From: an uncultured Eubacteriales bacterium
Lineage (GTDB): Bacteria; Bacillota; Clostridia; Lachnospirales; Lachnospiraceae
NCBI GenBank assembly: GCA_900315425.1
Contig: OMZA01000005.1
Coordinates: 46,966-110,965 of the forward strand
Length of the DNA stretch: 64,000 bases
Direction of reading: 5' to 3'
The notes beneath the pieces were generated by a model that worked only from the letters and a program-made list of their open reading frames with translations, was not told the DNA's origin and did no database searches. Shown piece by piece: positions 45,299-54,757 of this stretch; within the stretch, counting starts at the first letter, position 1; each line of letters begins with the position of its first letter. The translations under genes were made by a program, and so were the position numbers.

Positions 45299-47275
45299 CT
45301 ATACTTCACCATAAATCTCGGATACTGCTCGAAGAATTTCTCCAACTGACCAGGCCTGATTGTAACAGCCTCTGGAAATATTTGGTCCATCTCCATCAAA
45401 TATTTCTGCTATACCTCCTATACAACCATCTCTAAGATGATCCTTTAAAGGCTCTGCAAGTTTCTTTGCATATTCTATATTCTCCTTGCTTGTTCCAAAT
45501 GCTTTAACATATGCTGTGATTAAAGCTCCCAATGGGTATGCCCAACAGGTGCCCTGATGATATGCCGCATCTCTGTCGTGAAGTTTTCCAATGTAAAACG
45601 GTTTGTACTCTGGATCGTCAAAATCCAAAGTTCTAAGTCCATAAGTGTCATATAATTTTTCAAGAACTTTGGAAACTACTAATTTTGCCTTTTCTCCCTG
45701 CACTACCGGGAACGGAAGAGATACTGCATACACCTGATTAGGGCGTACTTTTGAATCTACTTCCTTGTCCACGACATCATATAGACATTGTTCTTTATCA
45801 TTCCAAAATTCCTTATTAAAGGATTCCTTTGCTTTCTCTGCCATCTCTGCATATTTATCAGAATCCTTTTTATATTTTTTAGATAGCTGTTCCATGATTC
45901 TCAAAGCATTGTACCAAAGAGCATTTATCTCTACCGGCTTTCCATGCCTTGGTGTAACCACCCAGTTACCTACTCGAACGTCCATCCACGTTACCTGATC
46001 AATTCCAGAGCCTGCATGAATAAGTCCGTCCTCTTCCATATATATAGAATTTTCCGTGCCATGTTCATAATAATAAATAATATGCTCCATGACCGGGAAT
46101 ATATTTTTCTCTATTTCATCGTAATCTTTTTTTCTTCCAGATGCTTTAAGCAATGAATATACTGCATTTATATACCACAAAGAAGCGTCCGCCGTGTTAT
46201 ACATAGGCGCACTTCCTCCATCCGGAAAAACATTTGGCACCAGGCCATCTTTTTCGTACTTTGCAAATGAATTGAGAATGGACATGGCGTCGTCATATCT
46301 CTTAGTACATAAGCAAAGTCCATTAAAGGCAATCATTGTATCCCTTCCCCAATCGGAGAACCATGGATATCCTGCAAGAATTGTCTTTAAACCACTAGAT
46401 TCCCTCCTGACAATGAAATTATCAGAAGTCTGAACCAATGCCTGTAAAAAATCATCTTCATATCCGGACTTAGCCTTGATTTTCTTAAGTCTGTCTCGTT
46501 GTGCTTTTATTGTCTTAAAAGCATCTTTTTCAAAATCTTTCTCTATAGTACAAATGACAGAAATCTTCTTTCTCTCAAACGGTTTCAATGGTACATGTAT
46601 CTCGTAAGCTGTCAAACTTTCAATATATTTGCAGCCTCCTGTTTCAATCTCTGTCTGTAACATAACTCTGCCGGAATATTTTCTTTTAGAGTTCTTAATC
46701 TCTCCCTGATCGCAATACATGCAAATGTCGATATCTTCATTTGCTTTTGGTGTCAAATGTATTCTATCACTCTGTAAGTTCACTGCAAACTCCAGGTCTT
46801 TTCTTTTTGTTGTATTGCTATGCTCTCTATATGTAAAAAATGGTGTAATAACCAATTCTTTTGCAGCCGGCCCACACATTATATCATATCCAATGGCTAC
46901 TGTGTTCTTTTCTCTTTCCATAGCCAGTGTTTTCTTAACAAATGTTCCTGCTGCTTCATATGTAAAATTAGGAAGTTCGTCCATGGTAAAATTCTGAAGG
47001 TATTCGTGACCATTATCACTTTCCTTTTCCCTGTAATTGCAGGCAAAGGAGTACTTGTGGTTATCGGTGATTAATGTCTCGTCCGTCTTACTTAGCACAC
47101 AGTATCTCTCAACCGGCGGATGCAAGCTGGCTATAAGATATCCATGATGCATTCTTCCAAGACTATTTATAATACTGCTTCCGCAATATCCACCTATGCC
47201 GTTGGATATAACCCATTCTCTTTCAAGTCCCTCTTTTATATTTTTCCAATAACCTTTTCCAAAACTAAATGCCAT
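45299..47275 (-). CDS. Glycogen debranching enzyme (amylo-alpha-1,6-glucosidase, GH133)
   Basis: A 658-residue protein with the GDE N-terminal beta domain (about residues 15-240: REWVISNGIGGYCGSSI, HHGYLIASLHPP) and a GH133 (alpha/alpha)6 C-terminal catalytic domain (about residues 280-655). Key segments are FIVRRESSGLKTILAGYPWFSDWGRDTMI split around residue 310, NVFPDGGSAPMYNTADASLW and YHQGTCWAYPLGAL. It hydrolyses alpha-1,6 branches in glycogen-like glucans in the cytoplasm (no signal peptide). It sits 20 bases before the 848-residue protein gene, a puzzling pairing of a cytoplasmic enzyme with an exported protein. GGAGAGGACT precedes the ATG. Confidence 0.9.
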   Translation of the reverse strand: MAFSFGKGYWKNIKEGLEREWVISNGIGGYCGSSIINSLGRMHHGYLIASLHPPVERYCVLSKTDETLITDNHKYSFACNYREKESDNGHEYLQNFTMDELPNFTYEAAGTFVKKTLAMEREKNTVAIGYDIMCGPAAKELVITPFFTYREHSNTTKRKDLEFAVNLQSDRIHLTPKANEDIDICMYCDQGEIKNSKRKYSGRVMLQTEIETGGCKYIESLTAYEIHVPLKPFERKKISVICTIEKDFEKDAFKTIKAQRDRLKKIKAKSGYEDDFLQALVQTSDNFIVRRESSGLKTILAGYPWFSDWGRDTMIAFNGLCLCTKRYDDAMSILNSFAKYEKDGLVPNVFPDGGSAPMYNTADASLWYINAVYSLLKASGRKKDYDEIEKNIFPVMEHIIYYYEHGTENSIYMEEDGLIHAGSGIDQVTWMDVRVGNWVVTPRHGKPVEINALWYNALRIMEQLSKKYKKDSDKYAEMAEKAKESFNKEFWNDKEQCLYDVVDKEVDSKVRPNQVYAVSLPFPVVQGEKAKLVVSKVLEKLYDTYGLRTLDFDDPEYKPFYIGKLHDRDAAYHQGTCWAYPLGALITAYVKAFGTSKENIEYAKKLAEPLKDHLRDGCIGGIAEIFDGDGPNISRGCYNQAWSVGEILRAVSEIYGEV

Positions 47276-47299
47276 AGTCCTCTCCTATCCTAATACTGT

Positions 47300-47327
47300 A
47301 CACAAAGACGGATTTTCATCCGCCTTT
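47300..47327. terminator. Hairpin between CotH-like and debranching enzyme genes
   Basis: A 12-bp stem (ACAAAGGCGGAT with ATCCGTCTTTGT on the minus strand, one G-U) with a 4-nt loop. The minus-strand tail is not U-rich, so termination after the CotH-like gene may be partial. Confidence 0.5.
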
Positions 47328-47340
47328 GTAGGTTTATGTT

Positions 47341-48843
47341 TTATTTAAATTCCTCGTACGCCTCTTTTATAAGTGTGCAATAATCATCAAAAGAAATGTT
47401 CTCACTATCGCTGGCAATGTTATCCGTTCCCTCCAATGAGAACTCCAACATATCCATTTCTACATTTGCCAATTCAATAGATGGTTCCACATCATTTTCA
47501 TAATTAGCTTTTGCTTTATTGTAGTAGTTTTCCTCAAAGTACTCTGAGGTTAACCACTTGCTGTTTACAACTTCTTCCAAGTCTGCCTTGTATTCATCTA
47601 GAATAAACTTTTCTTCCAATATTGCTTCAATTACAATTGGATTGCTTTGCTCTCTTGATAATCCCTCTGCATAATCCGAATATGGTGACACGTATGTCAT
47701 ACCTGTTCCTTCCGGATTCCACTTGCGTGTTACTCCAAGAACTCTGTCGTAATCATATGGTAAAAGCACTGCCTGGGATGTGTCTGCATAGAAATATAAA
47801 AAGTGGTTATTATAATTATTTCTATAATCATCCGGTCCGCCAAGGAAGTAGTTAACTGCCATAAACATTGCCAACTGCTCAGTATCCAGTACGCTTTCAA
47901 ATTCTTCTTTTGTTATATCTTCCTTTGCAATTGTCGAAAGCAAATTCTCAATATCTGAATAGTCCGATGTCTTTTTATTAGTCTTTAATGCATAGTTATA
48001 TGTTTGAGATGCATCATTATCATCTATTCCATATGTAACTATATCCTCTTCGTAAGTAGCTCCATTGTAGGTCCATTTTGCCTTAAACAAATCTCCGTCT
48101 TGTCTTTCTGTATCATAATTCTTATCAATAAATTCTCCATCCATAGGCTCGTATATCTTTACAACACCTAAGTGATCCCCATTCATGTTAAGATTAGATA
48201 AATTCATTTTCTGAGCAGGTATTCCAAAATCTCTCATCATGTCGTGGGAATATAATTCTCTTACGTATGTCTGGTCAGAAAGGGCGTTCCACTTAATATC
48301 AAGAGTTTTAAGCGTTGCAAATCTCCTTGCCTTTCTCTCATCCCTTGCTGCCTGGTCATCCCATTTTTCCACATCATCGCCATAATACTCAGCATCATCA
48401 AAGGTCTCATTAAATGACAACTTATAGTGAGTAAGATTCATAACGCCATCGTCATCATATATCGGTTTTCTTGACATATTTCCCTTAAGTCTGATTCCTA
48501 CATCTTCAATTTCATAAGAATCTTCACCAATAGTTATGGTAACCTTATCTGCCCTTCTGTAGATAGGTGATTTTGATCTCATGGAATCATATTCTTCATA
48601 ATCTTCCTGAAGCTTATTAAGTTCCTCATCGGATATCTCCACATCCAATGTTATCTTATTGTCCAAGTTAAATAATGCGTCATATATAGCCATGGCCTCA
48701 TCCCTATCCCCATCACTATATGACTGCTTGGAAACATTCCCTTTAGAATTCGTGTTTTTCTTATCTTTCCCCGTGTTTGTGCAAGATGTTAACATACATA
48801 CACTTAAACTAATCCCTAATACAACTGACAATAATCTCTTCAC
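47341..48843 (-). CDS. CotH-like protein kinase-fold lipoprotein
   Basis: A 500-residue lipoprotein: signal peptide ending CMLTSC (Cys about residue 21), then the CotH domain. Diagnostic parts are DVGIRLKGNMSRK, the DQTYVRELYSHDMMRDFGIP helix, and GGPDDYRNNYNNHFLYFY ... LLPYDYDRVLG near residues 350-375, where CotH kinases have their N-D-R-N and D-Y-D active-site residues; all look intact. CotH proteins phosphorylate spore-coat or, in non-spore surface versions, other extracellular proteins; a lipoprotein form suggests a cell-surface target. The start is GTG at 48843 with GGAGG six bases upstream. It is divergent from the sigma-like gene. Confidence 0.85.
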   Translation of the reverse strand: MKRLLSVVLGISLSVCMLTSCTNTGKDKKNTNSKGNVSKQSYSDGDRDEAMAIYDALFNLDNKITLDVEISDEELNKLQEDYEEYDSMRSKSPIYRRADKVTITIGEDSYEIEDVGIRLKGNMSRKPIYDDDGVMNLTHYKLSFNETFDDAEYYGDDVEKWDDQAARDERKARRFATLKTLDIKWNALSDQTYVRELYSHDMMRDFGIPAQKMNLSNLNMNGDHLGVVKIYEPMDGEFIDKNYDTERQDGDLFKAKWTYNGATYEEDIVTYGIDDNDASQTYNYALKTNKKTSDYSDIENLLSTIAKEDITKEEFESVLDTEQLAMFMAVNYFLGGPDDYRNNYNNHFLYFYADTSQAVLLPYDYDRVLGVTRKWNPEGTGMTYVSPYSDYAEGLSREQSNPIVIEAILEEKFILDEYKADLEEVVNSKWLTSEYFEENYYNKAKANYENDVEPSIELANVEMDMLEFSLEGTDNIASDSENISFDDYCTLIKEAYEEFK

Positions 48844-48997
48844 GCTATACCTCCATACATTTTAATCTCTCCAAGCCGCTACACCATATCGAAACTACCT
48901 ATAATCCCTAAGAAAACACTTGTCCTAACTACTTTTATGTGATAAGTTTTATTTTATCATTGTAAATCTTATAAAGCAACGGAAAGGACGTCATTCC

Positions 48998-49813
48998 ATG
49001 GACATCAAAGAAAAAAAATATTCATTTAACGAGGCTCTGTCATTTCTGACAGAATCAGCTATCATAAATAACGGAATTTTAACTGAAAATGAAATCCATG
49101 AAGCCTTTAAGGATCTGGATTTATCAGATAATGATTATAAATTGATTGACTCATATTTTGCAGAACAAAATATCAAGATAAAGGGGACTAAGACTGTTGC
49201 AACTACCCCAGACACTTCTACAGACGCTCCGGTATCTAATATTACCGCAGACACTACAAAGCTTGATGATTCAGAAAAGAAGATTCTTGATATGTATATG
49301 TCTGAACTTAAGAACAACCACAGCTATTCAGACCAGGAAAAGCTCTCTTTAATAGAGACTCTGGTTAACTCCAAGGCAAAAGACTCTTCCATCACCAACA
49401 AACTTGTGGAAGCTTACCTTAACTTAGCTATAGAACTTTCGAAAGAATACGCCGGCAAAGGTATCTCCATCGCCGACCTCATAGCAGAGGGAAACCTTGC
49501 TCTTATTGAAAGCATCAACTCATACAAACAGGCGGTAGATTTAACCACATTTAAAAACCAACTTACTAGGGACATCACAAACGCCATGACCAAACTAATC
49601 TTAGAACAGGACGGTTCCTCAAAAATCGGCAATCACGTAGCAGACAGAGCCAACCTCCTAGACCGTGCAAGCAGAGAATTATCAGAAAAGCTTGGCAAGA
49701 CACCAACCCTTCAGGAATTGGCAGAATACGTCTCACTGCCAGAAGATGAGGTTCAAAGAATAATGCAGATATCACTAGATGCCATGAACGCATCATTAAA
49801 TCCAGACCAGTAA
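48998..49813 (+). CDS. Sigma-70-like protein lacking region 4
   Basis: A 271-residue protein. Residues ~8-65 resemble sigma region 1.1 (FLTESAIINNGILTENEIHEA), ~90-125 region 1.2, ~128-175 regions 2.1-2.2 (KLVEAYLNLAIELSKEYAGKG followed by ISIADLIAEGNLALIESIN), and ~205-260 region 3 (KLGKTPTLQELAEYVSLPEDEV). The -10 recognition part (regions 2.3-2.4, normally aromatic-rich) is degenerate (FKNQLTRDITNAMTKLI), and the -35-binding region 4 is absent. The stop codon lies inside the gene's own terminator, so this is a natural end and not a frameshift. It should bind core RNA polymerase but not a normal promoter, hence an atypical sigma or a competitor/regulator of sigma. Confidence 0.75.
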   Translation: MDIKEKKYSFNEALSFLTESAIINNGILTENEIHEAFKDLDLSDNDYKLIDSYFAEQNIKIKGTKTVATTPDTSTDAPVSNITADTTKLDDSEKKILDMYMSELKNNHSYSDQEKLSLIETLVNSKAKDSSITNKLVEAYLNLAIELSKEYAGKGISIADLIAEGNLALIESINSYKQAVDLTTFKNQLTRDITNAMTKLILEQDGSSKIGNHVADRANLLDRASRELSEKLGKTPTLQELAEYVSLPEDEVQRIMQISLDAMNASLNPDQ

Positions 49814-49829
49814 ATATCATTGGTCTGGA
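49801..49829 (+). terminator. Terminator overlapping the stop codon of the sigma-like gene
   Basis: A 9-bp stem (TCCAGACCA with TGGTCTGGA) with an 11-nt loop containing the stop codon region, followed by TTATTTAT. Confidence 0.75.
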
Positions 49830-49833
49830 TTAT

Positions 49834-50835
49834 TTATAATGAGCCCTTAATTATTTCTACATTAAAGCTATATTCATTTATTGTTTTCGATTTTCTAAGA
49901 TTTTTCATTAATTTATCAGGGACCTGCAATTCTCTTTGCCAATAGCTCCACAACTCCATCATCTTAAATAAAACATTTCTGTCCCCTGATAACATTTCCT
50001 TGTATCCATTTAGAATTTCATCGTGAAATGCAAAGAATCTATCCTTGTCAGAAAGCATTTCATTTTCCCTTGCATTCTTTTCATTTTTTGCTTCTTTTAT
50101 TTTCCCTAAGAGATTCCCTTCAATAATCATCCCTCTTCCCAGCATTACAGAATTCACCAGTGGAAAACTACTTTCTATTTTTTGAAAGTCCTCTACACTC
50201 ATTATGTCTCCGTTAAAACCCAGATTCCAAAAAGCGTGTTTTCCCAACTTGGAGGCATTGTTATCATAAACATCCATACCAGCTATCTCATAGGCTTTTT
50301 CAAATTCTTCCATATGGACACCGGGGCTGTACATATCCTTTTTATATCTGGCATGGATTATAAGTTCTTTTATAGGAAAATCTTTGTAAATGTCCAAAAG
50401 CACATCCCATTCTTCTCTGGATTCCATGCCCAGCCTGGTCTTTATGCTGATATCTTTAAGCCCGGCCGAAAAAATATCCTCCAGGAAATGTCTAAGTTCT
50501 TCCGGCTTTGATAAAAAACCGGCTCCTCGGCCTTTAGCCACAACAGTTCCTGAAGGACATCCCAGATTGAGATTTACTTCATCATATCCCATATCATTTA
50601 ACCTTTTGGTCACTGAAATAAATGTATCTGAGTTATTAGTTAAAACCTGGGGAACAACATTCATCCCCAGGTTATGCTCAGCTTTCAAATCATTTTTTTC
50701 TTTATTGTTTAATTTGGAACCACAGATGAACCCATAGAAATATTTATCAAAACCACCATAATACTTCTTAAAAGCATTTCTATAAATATAGGTGGTGATT
50801 CCCTCCATAGGTGCCATGTATAATTTAATACTCAT
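49834..50835 (-). CDS. tRNA-dihydrouridine synthase
   Basis: A 333-residue FMN-dependent TIM-barrel enzyme that reduces uridine to dihydrouridine in tRNA. It starts KLYMAPMEGITTYIYRNAF, contains DEVNLNLGCPSGTVVAKGRGAGF with the catalytic Cys in GCPS (near residue 99), ISIKTRLGM and ELIIHARYKKDMY, then GFNGDIMS and MLGRGMI for phosphate binding. The usual DusB/DusC-type order is kept. The ribosome binding site is weak (AAAGGAA is 15 bases upstream), and it follows the CobW gene by 12 bases, so it may depend on translational coupling. Confidence 0.92.
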   Translation of the reverse strand: MSIKLYMAPMEGITTYIYRNAFKKYYGGFDKYFYGFICGSKLNNKEKNDLKAEHNLGMNVVPQVLTNNSDTFISVTKRLNDMGYDEVNLNLGCPSGTVVAKGRGAGFLSKPEELRHFLEDIFSAGLKDISIKTRLGMESREEWDVLLDIYKDFPIKELIIHARYKKDMYSPGVHMEEFEKAYEIAGMDVYDNNASKLGKHAFWNLGFNGDIMSVEDFQKIESSFPLVNSVMLGRGMIIEGNLLGKIKEAKNEKNARENEMLSDKDRFFAFHDEILNGYKEMLSGDRNVLFKMMELWSYWQRELQVPDKLMKNLRKSKTINEYSFNVEIIKGSL

Positions 50836-50847
50836 TTCGTAATCAGT

Positions 50848-51858
50848 TTATTCCTTTAATTTTTTTGCTGTGTTCATTGCATTTTCGTTGACCTGCATAG
50901 TTGAATAATCCGCTGGAAAATATTCATTTATCCTTTCAACATTCAGTTTCTCTCCAATTACAATAACCACATTTTGTCCCTGCTTAAATCTGTTGATGTT
51001 GACACCCTGGGCTGTGGCATTTAGCTCACACCATTCGTCACCATCCTTAACAAATCCCTTAACTCTTATAACATTTCCCACGGAATTGTCCTTAAAGATT
51101 TCATAAGCTTTCTTTTCAATCTCCTGTATATCCATATCCAATTTCATAAAGAAAATAGATTCAAAACCAGTTTCATCCATGGAAAAATGTTTCTCATAAG
51201 ATACATTTTTATATCCTGCTTTGGAAATGTATTCAAAGTCTTCATCTGTAAACTCGTCCCAGTTCTTATTTAAAATGACACCTGCGTCCCCTTCGCCATC
51301 AATGGCAAATTGTCTATCACACTTAACCATTTCTAAAGATTTATTAATATGGCTTATAGTTTCTTTTTGAACACTTTCAGCCACATCCTGGGCTCTACTT
51401 AAAAGAACAATACCTGAATCAGCAATCTGACTTGATAACATATAATCCCCTTCATTGGTAAGACTGTTTTCCAAATCTGCCTTTACAATGGTTATTATAT
51501 TGTTTATCTCGTACATGTTGCAAAGAGGATCATCGTGAAGGGTGTCAAAAAATTCATCCATGTCAAATATTCCCGAAGGTTCGATAATAACTCTGGTATA
51601 ACCTAGCATTGCCATGGTTATCATTTTTGTTCTAAATCTTCTTCTATGACAATCGTAATCGCACCCGCCGGCTACCATTTCGATATCACATTTGCTTTCC
51701 ATATCCGACAGCAACATGGTATCTACATTTATTGCACCGTAGTCATTTTCCAAAATGCAGATGTTTTCCCCTTTACTTGCAAGGTACTCAACATATTTTC
51801 TAATAAAAGTTGTTTTACCAGATCCTAAAAATCCTGTAATAAGATCAACCTTTGTCAT
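50848..51858 (-). CDS. CobW/COG0523-family GTP-binding metallochaperone-like protein
   Basis: About 336 residues from the ATG at 51858 (GGAGGGTGGCT upstream; an in-frame start 13 codons earlier has none). It is a G3E P-loop GTPase: Walker A GFLGSGKTTFI at residue 8, ENDYGAINVDTML (switch region), VIIEPSGIFDMDEF (Walker B) and a CobW C-terminal domain. The metal-binding CxCC loop of COG0523 proteins is altered: here it reads GGCDYDCHRRR, keeping two Cys with different spacing plus a His. It may insert or sense a metal, but the site is unusual, so the target is open. Confidence 0.82.
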   Translation of the reverse strand: MTKVDLITGFLGSGKTTFIRKYVEYLASKGENICILENDYGAINVDTMLLSDMESKCDIEMVAGGCDYDCHRRRFRTKMITMAMLGYTRVIIEPSGIFDMDEFFDTLHDDPLCNMYEINNIITIVKADLENSLTNEGDYMLSSQIADSGIVLLSRAQDVAESVQKETISHINKSLEMVKCDRQFAIDGEGDAGVILNKNWDEFTDEDFEYISKAGYKNVSYEKHFSMDETGFESIFFMKLDMDIQEIEKKAYEIFKDNSVGNVIRVKGFVKDGDEWCELNATAQGVNINRFKQGQNVVIVIGEKLNVERINEYFPADYSTMQVNENAMNTAKKLKE

Positions 51859-51912
51859 AGCCACCCTCCTAATATGAAATAATCCCCCTGCAAACATTTA
51901 TTTTCATATTTA

Positions 51913-52824
51913 TTAGAATTCGATTTCCTGTAAATATCTCTTAACAGCATCCTGCCATGTTGGAAGTGGTGTAAAGCCATTCTTCTCAAGTTTACTCTTA
52001 TCAAGTCTTGAGTTAAATGGTCTTGCTGCCTTAGAGATTCCATATTCTGCAGTAGTTACCGGCTTAACCTCTACCTTATCTTCTGTATATTCATCATGTC
52101 CTGCAAGAACAGCCTGTCTAAAAATTTCTTTTGTAAAGTCATACCAACTAATGAAACCTGTCTTGCATCCGGCATTCTCATCTGTAACTTCTGAGTTAGT
52201 TGCATGATAATATCCGTATTTATCAGTGACAATCATATCTACTAAAAGTCTTGCAAGGTCATATGTGTATGTTGGAGTTCCAATCTGATCTGCAACTACT
52301 GTAAGCTTATCATGAGTCTTAGCAACATTTAACATAGTCTTTATGAAATTCTTGCCGTTCTTACCAAATACCCAGGCAATTCTTACGATGAAATATTTGT
52401 CAAGAGTCTCTGAAACTGCAAGCTCTCCGCCAAGTTTTGATTTTCCATAAACGTTAAGAGGTGCATAGTCCTTACAATCAGGATCCCATGGCTCTTCTCC
52501 TTCGCCTTTGAAGACATAGTCTGTAGAAATGTACATCATTTTTATATCTAATTCTTTACATACATCTGCAATATTCTTTGTACCGTCTACATTTACTTTA
52601 TTACATACAACAGCGTTGTCCTCTGCTGCATCAACTGCTGTGTATGCTGCACAATGTACAACTGCATCTACATTTGACTCAGTAATAACTTTCTTTACTG
52701 ATGCAGCATCTGTAATATCCATTTCCTCAATGTCTACACCAACAGTCTCAATACCTCTTTTATTTGCTTCATTTACAACGTCATATCCTAACTGACCTTT
52801 TACTCCTGTTACTAAAATTCTCAT
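51913..52824 (-). CDS. rfbD: dTDP-4-dehydrorhamnose reductase
   Basis: A 303-residue SDR-family enzyme for the last step of dTDP-L-rhamnose synthesis. It has the NAD(P) loop TGVKGQLGYDVVNEA at the start, CAAYTAVDAAEDN, the catalytic STDYVFKG and YGKSKLGGE (Tyr-x-x-x-Lys) motifs, and RIAWVFG. rfbA, rfbB and rfbC are not in this window. The product, activated rhamnose, is noteworthy because a rhamnosidase-like GH78 protein lies 7-10 kb away. AATTGGAGG precedes the ATG. Confidence 0.93.
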   Translation of the reverse strand: MRILVTGVKGQLGYDVVNEANKRGIETVGVDIEEMDITDAASVKKVITESNVDAVVHCAAYTAVDAAEDNAVVCNKVNVDGTKNIADVCKELDIKMMYISTDYVFKGEGEEPWDPDCKDYAPLNVYGKSKLGGELAVSETLDKYFIVRIAWVFGKNGKNFIKTMLNVAKTHDKLTVVADQIGTPTYTYDLARLLVDMIVTDKYGYYHATNSEVTDENAGCKTGFISWYDFTKEIFRQAVLAGHDEYTEDKVEVKPVTTAEYGISKAARPFNSRLDKSKLEKNGFTPLPTWQDAVKRYLQEIEF

Positions 52825-52935
52825 AGTAAACCTCCAATTAATATTAATCTATTTTATGCTTTGCTTCGCATGCCTGTTTAGTCTATAAACTACTACAGTA
52901 TAGAACAGTTTCACAAAGAAATCAATTATTGAAAC

Positions 52936-52964
52936 TTGCCTATTAATAATTAATGATATACAAT
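52936..52964 (+). promoter_or_regulatory. Likely promoter of the AI-2E family gene
   Basis: TTGCCT (52936-52941) and TACAAT (52959-52964), 17 bases apart, about 40 bases before the start codon. Confidence 0.5.
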
Positions 52965-53004
52965 TATTCTAACACTTTAACGTATTATATATAAGGAAAT
53001 ATTT

Positions 53005-54204
53005 ATGGCAAAAGAACAAGATAAAATTAACAGAATCAATACAACTGAAGGTAAAAGTCAGTTCTATAAAAATAATAAATATTACACCATTTCTATTTAT
53101 ACAATAATCACCATTACTTTCCTTGCAGTGATTGTTAAACTCATCTGGAAATGGACATCCACTATAGCCGCCATTGAAAGCATCTTTAACATGCTTGCTC
53201 CTTTTTTAATAGGAATGCTTATTGCCTATGTTTTAAATCCATTGGTGAAGCTTTTTGATGGAAAGATTTTTGAAAAGTTATTCAAAATGAAAAATAGGAA
53301 CATGAGAAAAGGATTGTCTATTCTTATCTCTTACGTGCTTGTTATAGGGCTTTTAACTGTCTGTATATCAGTAGTTATCCCTGAACTCTATAATAGTATT
53401 TACAATGTCTACAATGGAATTAATGATTATTACAACAATTTTCTTACATTCTTAGACAAGATGGCTGTTAAATATCCGGATTTAGACATTGCTTATATTA
53501 CTAAGTTAGCAGAGTCCAATTCAACTAAGGTAGTGGAATTCTTACAGAATTCTATTGGAACAATTCTTCCAATTTTATACAATACTTCAATCTCGGTAAT
53601 TTCATGGATTCTCAATCTTATTATTGCCCTAATGGTTTCTTGTTATATGCTTATAGATAAGGAAAAACTCATAAGAAATTTCAAAAGACTTATCTATGTA
53701 ATTATGAAAAAAAATACCGCTGAGAGATTTATTTCAACTCTTAAGGACGCCAATGAAATCTTTAGTAATTTCGTTATTGGCAAGGCTTTGGATTCCCTTA
53801 TCATCGGTATAATTTGTTTCATATTCATGAAAATTGTTGGCCTTGAATATGCTATGCTTATCAGTGTTATAGTTGGAATCACCAATATGATTCCTTACTT
53901 TGGTCCATTTATTGGTGCCATTCCAGGATCCATTTTACTACTGACTGTAAATTGGAAAATGGCTTTTGTTTTCATAATATGGATTGTTGTTCTTCAACAA
54001 TTTGATGGTCTGTATCTTGGCCCTAAGATTCTTGGGGACAGATTGGGTCTTCGACCTCTTTGGATTATCTTTGCAATTACCGTTGGTGGATATTTCTTTG
54101 GTCCAATTGGAATGTTCTTGGGCGTTCCAACAGTTGCGGTTATTGCCTATCTCTTAGACAGATGGATAACCAGAGTTTTGATAAAGAAAAATATAGATAT
54201 CTAG
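53005..54204 (+). CDS. AI-2E family transporter (UPF0118)
   Basis: A 399-residue polytopic protein with about eight helices and the characteristic long soluble loop after the third one (LYNSIYNVYNGINDYYNNFL). Conserved family segments are PFLIGMLIAYVLNPLVKLFDG near residue 70, VGITNMIPYFGPFIGAIPGS near residue 295 and GPIGMFLGVPTVAVIAYLLD at the end. The family is named for autoinducer-2 export, but members also act as Na+/H+ antiporters, so the substrate is open. AAGGAAATATTT precedes the ATG; the gene is monocistronic. Confidence 0.9.
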   Translation: MAKEQDKINRINTTEGKSQFYKNNKYYTISIYTIITITFLAVIVKLIWKWTSTIAAIESIFNMLAPFLIGMLIAYVLNPLVKLFDGKIFEKLFKMKNRNMRKGLSILISYVLVIGLLTVCISVVIPELYNSIYNVYNGINDYYNNFLTFLDKMAVKYPDLDIAYITKLAESNSTKVVEFLQNSIGTILPILYNTSISVISWILNLIIALMVSCYMLIDKEKLIRNFKRLIYVIMKKNTAERFISTLKDANEIFSNFVIGKALDSLIIGIICFIFMKIVGLEYAMLISVIVGITNMIPYFGPFIGAIPGSILLLTVNWKMAFVFIIWIVVLQQFDGLYLGPKILGDRLGLRPLWIIFAITVGGYFFGPIGMFLGVPTVAVIAYLLDRWITRVLIKKNIDI

Positions 54205-54231
54205 TTGAGAATTATAATAATAACTAATTTT

Positions 54232-54642
54232 CTAATTAACAGGTTTCATAATCTCTCTTAAAGCCTTGTAGACTTCGTGATAACCCTTTGGAAAAATTTG
54301 GGAGCCTGTGGCATATATTATTTTATCTTCATTTACCACAGCTTCCAAAGTAAACATAGTTCCATCCGCTACATCCTTAGGATGGTTTCCTTTGAATCCA
54401 TCCCAAGAGAGAACCTTGTATTTATTCAATATTTTAAGAATGTCCTTATAACTGGTCTCACCCTGCTCTATAAGTACTCTTTTTGCAACCTTGTCTATAT
54501 AACGGATTTCATAATTAGACACCACTGCCTTTTCATCTTTAATCTGAATTTCACATTCCAGAATCTGGCGCATGGTTACTGTTGATAGTATAAACTTCTC
54601 TATTGTCTTTATAGTTTTATCTTTGAATAAATTTGTTTTCAT
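54232..54642 (-). CDS. Hypothetical 136-residue protein
   Basis: A small soluble alpha/beta protein with no signal peptide or membrane segment. Stretches such as CEIQIKDEKAVVSNYEIRYID and DGTMFTLEAVVNEDKIIYATGS suggest alternating strands, and the end (YHEVYKALREIM) is helical. I do not recognise a family. The AGGAGGATT ribosome binding site is excellent, so it is a real gene. It is convergent with the AI-2E gene and separate from the surface cluster downstream. Confidence 0.6.
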   Translation of the reverse strand: MKTNLFKDKTIKTIEKFILSTVTMRQILECEIQIKDEKAVVSNYEIRYIDKVAKRVLIEQGETSYKDILKILNKYKVLSWDGFKGNHPKDVADGTMFTLEAVVNEDKIIYATGSQIFPKGYHEVYKALREIMKPVN

Positions 54643-54757
54643 AATCCTCCTACCAAAATTGCCAAGAAAGATGGCTTGTACATTTTTGTTGTGTCAATCT
54701 TATTTCTCAAAACGGTAAGATTCTTAACGCCAAGAATACCTATTTTAAAGGGGGTTG

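Noticed and set aside
54710-54740. Short inverted repeat (ATTCTT / AAGAAT)
   Set aside because: Only six pairs and no U tract, so too weak to call a terminator.
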